NCBI GenBank assembly: GCA_008080925.1
Contig: VMDJ01000055.1
Location: forward strand, 1 to 12,048
Source: Gammaproteobacteria bacterium
Lineage (GTDB): Bacteria; Pseudomonadota; Gammaproteobacteria; Chromatiales; Chromatiaceae
Direction of reading: 5' to 3'
Length of the DNA stretch: 12,048 nt
The position numbers were made by a program, and so were the translations under genes. This document shows, in pieces, positions 8,560-12,048 of the stretch (the first letter of the stretch is position 1; each line of letters begins with the position of its first letter). The notes beneath the pieces were generated by a model. That model had not been told where the DNA came from and searched no databases. It was given only the letters and a program-made list of their open reading frames with translations.

Positions 8560-9488
8560 GCCGCCACCTCCGCAATACGCATCACAGCGCTTCGTGCGCG
8601 AGGATTTGCCGCAACCTCTTCTTCAGATGCTTTAATCGCCTTACCCACAAGACGTAAACGCCCTTGCGTCTCGACATGTGCGATAGGTAATTTTTTAGGC
8701 AGCTTTGGACCTTGTGATTCACGCTTCATGAACTGTTTAACGCGACGGTCTTCGAGCGAATGGAAGCTGATCACCACCAAACGACCACCCGGCGCTAAAA
8801 CATCAATCACCGAAGCCAATACTTCTTCGAGATCCACCAACTCACGATTGATAAAAATACGAATGGCCTGAAAGGTTCGTGTCGCAGGGTGCTTAAAACG
8901 ATCTTTAACTGGTGTTGCTTTTTCAACCAAGGCTGCCAACTCAGAGGTTGTGGTCACTGGCGCCTTTTCGCGCTGCTCAACAATGGCGCGAGCAATACGC
9001 TTAGCAAACTTTTCTTCACCATACTCTTTAAGCACGGTAACTAAATCCGCTTCCTCAACTTCAGCTAACCATTCCGCCGCAGACAAACCGCGCGCTTGAT
9101 CCATGCGCATATCCAGCGGACCGTCTTTCATAAAGCTAAAGCCACGATCCGCTTCATCAAGCTGTGGTGATGACACACCAAGATCAAGCAAGACGCCGTC
9201 GATCTTGCCCAATAGATCATGTTGCTCAGCGATAGTTTTTAAATCCGCAAAGCTTTCATGATGGATAACAAATCGGGAATCATCAGCAAACAACTGCCTA
9301 GCCACATCAATCGCTGCGAGATCTTTATCGAATGCGATCAACTGCCCAGACTGACCCAAGGCTTTTAAGATAAGCGCGCTGTGACCACCTCGACCAAAAG
9401 TGCCGTCGACATAAATTCCTTCAGGCTGAATTGCGAGAGCCTCTACCGCCGCATCGAGTAACACCGTGCGATGTCCGAGATCACTCAT
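8556..9488 (-). CDS. rsmH: RsmH (MraW), 16S rRNA m4C1402 methyltransferase
   Basis: RsmH is an S-adenosylmethionine-dependent methyltransferase that N4-methylates C1402 of 16S rRNA in the ribosomal P site. RsmI, also in this window, 2'-O-methylates the same nucleotide. The protein has 310 residues. The SAM-binding motif DGTFGRGGHS is at 28-37, with LLDLGVSSPQLD (100-111), RGFSFMKDGPLDMRMD (115-130), KHPATRTFQAIRI (199-211) and SFHSLEDR (241-248), all characteristic of RsmH. The ATG at 9488 overlaps the mraZ stop as TGATG and has GGTG 5 bases upstream. A GTG at 9491, one codon earlier, is possible and would give an MM N-terminus as in E. coli. The Shine-Dalgarno spacing favours the ATG, but the choice is not certain. 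Confidence 0.96.
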   Translation of the reverse strand: MSDLGHRTVLLDAAVEALAIQPEGIYVDGTFGRGGHSALILKALGQSGQLIAFDKDLAAIDVARQLFADDSRFVIHHESFADLKTIAEQHDLLGKIDGVLLDLGVSSPQLDEADRGFSFMKDGPLDMRMDQARGLSAAEWLAEVEEADLVTVLKEYGEEKFAKRIARAIVEQREKAPVTTTSELAALVEKATPVKDRFKHPATRTFQAIRIFINRELVDLEEVLASVIDVLAPGGRLVVISFHSLEDRRVKQFMKRESQGPKLPKKLPIAHVETQGRLRLVGKAIKASEEEVAANPRARSAVMRIAEVAA

Positions 9489-9946
9489 CACAACACCATA
9501 TCGCCAAGCTCATCGGATAAATCCGAATCTAGGTCATTAGCCTCAGCCAACCAGCCTTCACGGTTGCCCAACCAAGACTCCTCATTCCAAATTTCGAAAC
9601 GAGAGCCTTCGCCAACCAAGGCCACCCGCTTATCGAGCGATGCGTACTCACGCAACTCAGTGGACAACAAAATACGACCTTGGCTATCAAGCTCCACCTC
9701 TGAGGCATGGCCTAACAACAAGCGCTGCAGAACAAGGTTTTGACGTTTAAGAGTGGGGAGTCGCGAGAGGTTGCGAGCGATGTCACGCCAAACATTCTCA
9801 GGGTAGAGCCAGAGGCAGTGTTCTCGGGGATTGATCGTGACGACAACACGAGAGGCACAACAAGACGCAAGCTCATCCCGGTGCTTTGCCGGAATAGCCA
9901 TGCGCCCCTTCGCATCCACATTGAGCGTATTCACACCCAAAAACAC
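9488..9946 (-). CDS. mraZ: MraZ, dcw cluster transcriptional regulator
   Basis: MraZ is a DNA-binding protein of the SpoVT/AbrB-like fold. In E. coli it binds TGGG-type repeats in front of its own gene and represses the operon. The 152-residue protein shows the expected internal duplication: D11-x2-GR15 in the first half (DAKGRMAIPAKHR) and D87-x2-GR91 in the second (DSQGRILLSTELR). The start codon is GTG at 9946, with GAGG 6 bases upstream (purine stretch GGAGAGGTG). No upstream ATG in frame competes. It is the first gene of the operon, and three probable MraZ boxes lie 37-61 bases upstream of its start. Confidence 0.96.
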   Translation of the reverse strand: MFLGVNTLNVDAKGRMAIPAKHRDELASCCASRVVVTINPREHCLWLYPENVWRDIARNLSRLPTLKRQNLVLQRLLLGHASEVELDSQGRILLSTELREYASLDKRVALVGEGSRFEIWNEESWLGNREGWLAEANDLDSDLSDELGDMVL

Positions 9947-9982
9947 GTTTCACCTCTCCAAATGAGTGAAGTGACACGAATT

Positions 9983-10007
9983 CCCCAATTCGCCCCACAA
10001 TTCGCCA
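9983..10007 (-). promoter_or_regulatory. MraZ operator: three direct repeats (MraZ boxes)
   Basis: Read on the minus strand the sequence is TGGCG-N5-TGGGG-N5-TGGGG, at 10007-10003, 9997-9993 and 9987-9983. The exact 10-bp period and 5-base spacers match the known MraZ recognition pattern (TGGGN repeats 5 bases apart). The distal box has one mismatch (TGGCG). The boxes fall just after the predicted transcription start (about 10012), in the mraZ leader, so bound MraZ would block initiation or early elongation. The pattern is seen directly; the binding is inferred from the family. Confidence 0.88.
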
Positions 10008-10018
10008 CTTATTTGGAA

Positions 10019-10047
10019 ATTCTAGGTACATCAACCCACTTGGTCAA
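10019..10047 (-). promoter_or_regulatory. Sigma70-type promoter of the dcw operon (Pmra)
   Basis: On the minus strand, the -35 is TTGACC (10047-10042), followed by a 17-base spacer and the -10 TAGAAT (10024-10019). Each hexamer matches the consensus at 5 of 6 positions, and the spacing is optimal. Predicted start is near 10012, giving a leader of about 65 bases before mraZ. T- and A-tracts lie directly upstream of the -35 (10050-10068) and could act as an UP element. The rest of the interval up to 10180 is AT-rich with no further signal I can support. Confidence 0.82.
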
Positions 10048-10179
10048 CCCTTTTTTAGGAAAAAATGCTTATTTCTCAGCGACTTAGCGAAAATCCAGAA
10101 TTGTAAAATTACCTATGGAAAACAGCTTTATAACGTATTAACTTAAAGTGAAATATGAGAAGTTGGTAATAAAATAGCC

Positions 10180-10221
10180 AAAAAAGGAAAACCCCAGAGC
10201 GTTTTCACGCCACTGGGGTTT
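10180..10221 (-). terminator. Rho-independent terminator of rnpB
   Basis: On the minus strand an inverted repeat, AAACCCCAG (10221-10213) with CTGGGGTTT (10197-10189), is extended by an inner GCG/CGC pair around a TGAAAA-type loop. It is followed by a T-rich tract (TTTTCC then six T). It starts a few bases after the 3' strand of RNase P helix P1, so it is best read as the rnpB terminator. It also separates rnpB transcription from the mraZ promoter. Confidence 0.88.
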
Positions 10222-10225
10222 ATTG

Positions 10226-10577
10226 ATCGAGTTAACCGATAAGCCGGGTTCTGTCGTGGACGACCATTCATCTGGCATACCTGTCACCAGGCAGCTCAAG
10301 CGACCTACCCGGAAACCTCTGCGGGTCGCAGAGCGCTTATGCGTGTTTCCCTATTTGGTCTTGCTCCGAGAGGGGTTTACCCTGCCACACCTGTTGCCAG
10401 TTGCGCGGTGCGCTCTTACCACACCTTTTCACCCTTACCGGTCTTTACAGACTTAGGCGGTATTTTTTCTGCGGCACTTTCCGTCGACTCGCGCCGCCCA
10501 GATGTTATCTGGCTCTCTACCCTATGGAGCCCGGACTTTCCTCCGCCACAAGGGCCGCGATCGTCTGGTCAACTCAA
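10226..10577 (-). ncRNA. rnpB: RNase P RNA, bacterial type A (M1 RNA)
   Basis: This is the catalytic RNA of RNase P, which removes 5' leaders from tRNA precursors. On the minus strand it contains the near-universal blocks GGAGGAAAGTCCGGGCTCC followed by ATAGGG, GGTAAGGGTGAAA, AGAGCGCACCGCGC, GGAGCAAGACCAAATAGGG and ACGACAGAACCCGGCTTATC. Helix P1 is GAGTTGACC (10575-10567) with GGTTAACTC (10237-10229). P2 is GACGATC with GGTCGTC, and P18 is the hairpin CCTG-GTGA-CAGG (10291-10280). A GGTAAACC stretch fits the CCA-binding loop L15. Total length is about 350 bases, shorter than E. coli (377), apparently because of a reduced P3 region at 10545-10558. The ends are placed from P1 and the adjacent promoter and terminator and may be off by a few bases. 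Confidence 0.95.
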
Positions 10578-10582
10578 CCTCT

Positions 10583-10611
10583 ATTTTAGCTTAACCCTTT
10601 AGCGCCAGACC
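10583..10611 (-). promoter_or_regulatory. Putative rnpB promoter
   Basis: A -10 hexamer TAAAAT (10588-10583, 5 of 6 matches to consensus) lies 6-7 bases before the predicted RNase P RNA 5' end (10575-10577). The corresponding -35 position falls inside the last codons of rsmI and matches poorly (GTCTGG at 17-base spacing). No terminator separates rsmI from rnpB, so read-through from rsmI may also contribute. The -10 is well placed but the full promoter is only moderately supported. Confidence 0.5.
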
Positions 10612-11442
10612 ACGCTGATAAACGATATTTTTCTTCACGCCCGTAATCTCAGAAGTAAAACTTGCAGCTTGTTTTAACGGTAAATCGGCCATTAAAATCC
10701 GCAAAATGCGGTCAACGTCTGAAAAGTCTTCACTTTTCTCTTTCTGAGCAGCACCTTCAACAATGACAACAAATTCCCCTTTTTGCTGATTCTCATCGGC
10801 GATCACTTGATCGAGAAGTTCAGCAAGAGGGGCTGAAATGATAGTTTCATGCAGCTTGGTTAACTCTCGAGCCAACACCACACGACGCAAATCACCGATA
10901 ATTGCCGCTAAATCACGCAAAGATTCAATAATTCGGTGTGAACTTTCGTAAAAAAGCCAGGTGCCTGATGCGGTCGCTTTTTCGCTGAAGACCTCTCGAC
11001 GGGCATTCGACTTCCGCGGCACAAACCCAATAAAGTGAAACTCATCTGTGGCCAAGCCTGATGCGGACAAGGCCGCAATCAATGCACTAGAGCCTGGAAT
11101 CGGTGAAACCGGGATGGAACGTTGATGACACTCGCGCACCAAAGGAAAACCAGGGTCACTAATTAAAGGCGTGCCTGCATCTGAGACCAAGGCAACAGAC
11201 TCGCCCGCAGCCAATCGGTCCGCAACAAGCGCACTTTTCTCATCTTCGTTGTGCTCATGCAGCGCCAATAACCGGCAATTTATCCCGAGATGCTGCAGTA
11301 GCCTCTTGGTGTGTCGAGTATCTTCAGCCGCTATAAGGTCCACCGAAGACAAAATGCCCTTTGCGCGCTCTGAGATATCAGAAAGGTTACCAATCGGTGT
11401 CGCAACTATATATAAGGTCCCTTTTTGCGCTAGGTTTGACAC
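10591..11442 (-). CDS. rsmI: RsmI, 16S rRNA 2'-O-ribose C1402 methyltransferase
   Basis: This 283-residue S-adenosylmethionine-dependent enzyme of the tetrapyrrole-methylase fold 2'-O-methylates C1402 of 16S rRNA, the nucleotide that RsmH also modifies. Visible family motifs are LYIVATPIGNLSDIS (10-24), AAEDTRHT (38-45), LALHEHNE (59-66), VALVSDAGTPLISDPG (83-98), PIPGSSALIAALSASGL (114-130) and FYESSHR (164-170), followed by KGEFVVIVEG (221-230) at the end of the core and a short C-terminal helical region. The start codon is GTG at 11442, preceded by AGGGGG 4 bases upstream. I found no competing in-frame start. The stop lies about 14 bases before the 5' end of rnpB. The gene diverges from lpoA, and an lpoA promoter appears to overlap this start region. 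Confidence 0.95.
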   Translation of the reverse strand: MSNLAQKGTLYIVATPIGNLSDISERAKGILSSVDLIAAEDTRHTKRLLQHLGINCRLLALHEHNEDEKSALVADRLAAGESVALVSDAGTPLISDPGFPLVRECHQRSIPVSPIPGSSALIAALSASGLATDEFHFIGFVPRKSNARREVFSEKATASGTWLFYESSHRIIESLRDLAAIIGDLRRVVLARELTKLHETIISAPLAELLDQVIADENQQKGEFVVIVEGAAQKEKSEDFSDVDRILRILMADLPLKQAASFTSEITGVKKNIVYQRGLALKG

Positions 11443-11464
11443 CTCGCCCCCTGTCTTTGATGAT
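11436..11464 (+). promoter_or_regulatory. Putative lpoA promoter overlapping the rsmI start
   Basis: A perfect TTGACA (11436-11441), a 17-base spacer and GATGAT (11459-11464, 4 of 6 matches) form a sigma70-type promoter on the plus strand. Predicted transcription start is about 11471. This leaves a leader of about 27 bases before the lpoA ATG at 11498, but only 2-3 bases before the in-frame ATG at 11474. The -35 lies across the rsmI start codon. Confidence 0.55.
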
Positions 11465-11497
11465 TCAGACTTTATGTTCGCCGCACATCGCTATTCC

Positions 11498-12048
11498 ATG
11501 CAACGTTTTATCAGTATCTTTTTTATCAGCATCGCCTTCCTTTTAAGTGCATGCCAGCCAATGCAGTCTTTTTTGCCCAAAGAGCCGGCTAAACAGAAAG
11601 TGGCTATCGAAACAAAAAGCCTTGAGGAAGAAGCTTTTCTCTTTGAAGCAGAAAGTGCTTTTCAGCAAGGCAACAACGCCACTGCTGAAGATCTGTTGCT
11701 GTCTATCAATGAACGCAAACTCAACGAAGAACAAACGGCTCGATTCCAGTTATTACGTGCCATTCTTCTTTTTGATGGCAGCAATGCACCCTCGGTGTTG
11801 CAGGAACTGCAACGTATCGAAAGTAATAAATTACCTCGCGCTGCTCAATCTCGGTTCTACGCTCTGAGCGGACAGCTCAATGAACAGCAAGGCAACACTC
11901 TGAGCGCCGCGATTGCATACAGTCAACTAGACCCACTCAGTGAACAAGCTGAACAAAAAGATTTTTTAACGGGCGCCATTGCACGACTTTTGAACAATAC
12001 GCCAAGCTGGGCTTTGCAAAACCTTCAACCGAGCGATGAAAAAACCAA
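11498..12048 (+). CDS. lpoA: LpoA, outer-membrane lipoprotein activator of PBP1a (5' part, runs off window)
   Basis: An open frame of 183 codons continues past the right edge. It begins with a lipoprotein signal: R3, a hydrophobic stretch at 4-16 and the lipobox L16-S-A-C19. The mature part is helical and polar, with FLFEAESAFQQGN (about 46-58) resembling the TPR-like N-terminal domain of LpoA. LpoA spans the periplasm from the outer membrane and stimulates the bifunctional synthase PBP1a. The divergent position next to rsmI is the usual place for lpoA. An in-frame ATG at 11474 would add eight residues before the signal peptide. I prefer 11498 because of the predicted promoter, though neither start has a clear Shine-Dalgarno. 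The C-terminal substrate-binding-protein-like domain is not in view. Confidence 0.85.
   Translation, partial: MQRFISIFFISIAFLLSACQPMQSFLPKEPAKQKVAIETKSLEEEAFLFEAESAFQQGNNATAEDLLLSINERKLNEEQTARFQLLRAILLFDGSNAPSVLQELQRIESNKLPRAAQSRFYALSGQLNEQQGNTLSAAIAYSQLDPLSEQAEQKDFLTGAIARLLNNTPSWALQNLQPSDEKT

Noticed and set aside
9740..10087. Plus-strand open frame over the mraZ start and the dcw promoter
   Set aside because: It is antisense to mraZ, covers the promoter and operator, has no family-like sequence and no supported start signal.
10090..10140. A possible second promoter upstream of Pmra (TTTCAC with TATAAA on the minus strand)
   Set aside because: The spacing is only 15 bases and the -35 match is poor in an AT-rich stretch, so it is no better than chance.
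10223..10602. Three overlapping plus-strand open frames of 62-87 codons
   Set aside because: They lie antisense to RNase P RNA. Conserved rnpB blocks and helices explain this sequence fully.
11474..11497. Earlier ATG for lpoA, adding eight residues
   Set aside because: It would lie only 2-3 bases after the predicted transcription start and lacks a Shine-Dalgarno. The later ATG gives a normal lipoprotein signal. The evidence is not conclusive.
11547..11867. Plus-strand open frame of 106 codons near the right end
   Set aside because: It is an out-of-frame shadow of lpoA; the frame from 11498 has a lipobox and stays open to the window edge.
1..12048. Search for a mobile element, CRISPR array, toxin-antitoxin or defence system
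   Set aside because: No transposase, integrase, array of repeats, terminal inverted repeats or tRNA attachment site is visible. All coding sequence is accounted for by conserved cell-wall, division and rRNA-modification genes.

Overview
The window is the start of a classical gammaproteobacterial dcw (division and cell wall) cluster, with the genes that usually lie upstream of it. The organism is probably a free-living gammaproteobacterium of moderate G+C content. The order mraZ-rsmH-ftsL-ftsI-murE-murF-mraY-murD-ftsW-murG, the meso-DAP signature in MurE, the type A RNase P RNA and the order lpoA/rsmI/rnpB/mraZ (as I recall it from Pseudomonas-like genomes) all fit this. Genus cannot be fixed from the sequence alone.

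Layout by position: positions 1-9946 hold a compact minus-strand operon, read from right to left: mraZ (9946-9488), rsmH, ftsL, ftsI, murE, murF, mraY, murD, ftsW and the first codons of murG, which is cut by the window edge. All nine junctions overlap, by 1 to 16 bases, so there is no untranslated base between the mraZ start and the left edge. Positions 9947-10180 hold the control region: a strong sigma70-type promoter and, just downstream of it, three MraZ-box repeats spaced 10 bp apart. Positions 10180-10221 are the intrinsic terminator of the next gene. Positions 10226-10577 encode RNase P RNA (rnpB), also on the minus strand. Then comes rsmI (minus strand, 10591-11442). Diverging from it is the 5' part of lpoA (plus strand from 11498), which runs off the right edge.

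How the genes work together: MurD, MurE and MurF add D-Glu, meso-DAP and D-Ala-D-Ala to the UDP-MurNAc peptide. MraY moves the product onto undecaprenyl phosphate (lipid I) and MurG adds GlcNAc (lipid II). FtsW polymerises lipid II and FtsI crosslinks it at the septum, and FtsL helps to activate FtsW-FtsI. MraZ probably represses its own operon. RsmH and RsmI methylate the same 16S rRNA nucleotide (C1402). LpoA activates PBP1a from the outer membrane, so the right-hand genes also have a link to cell-wall synthesis.

I see no phage, transposon, CRISPR, toxin-antitoxin or defence system. This is a well-known, highly conserved region. The points worth a second look are regulatory and fine-scale: the MraZ operator and promoter, two recurring types of gene junction, an lpoA promoter that overlaps the rsmI start codon, a possibly very short P3 element in RNase P RNA, and a small departure from a conserved FtsW motif.
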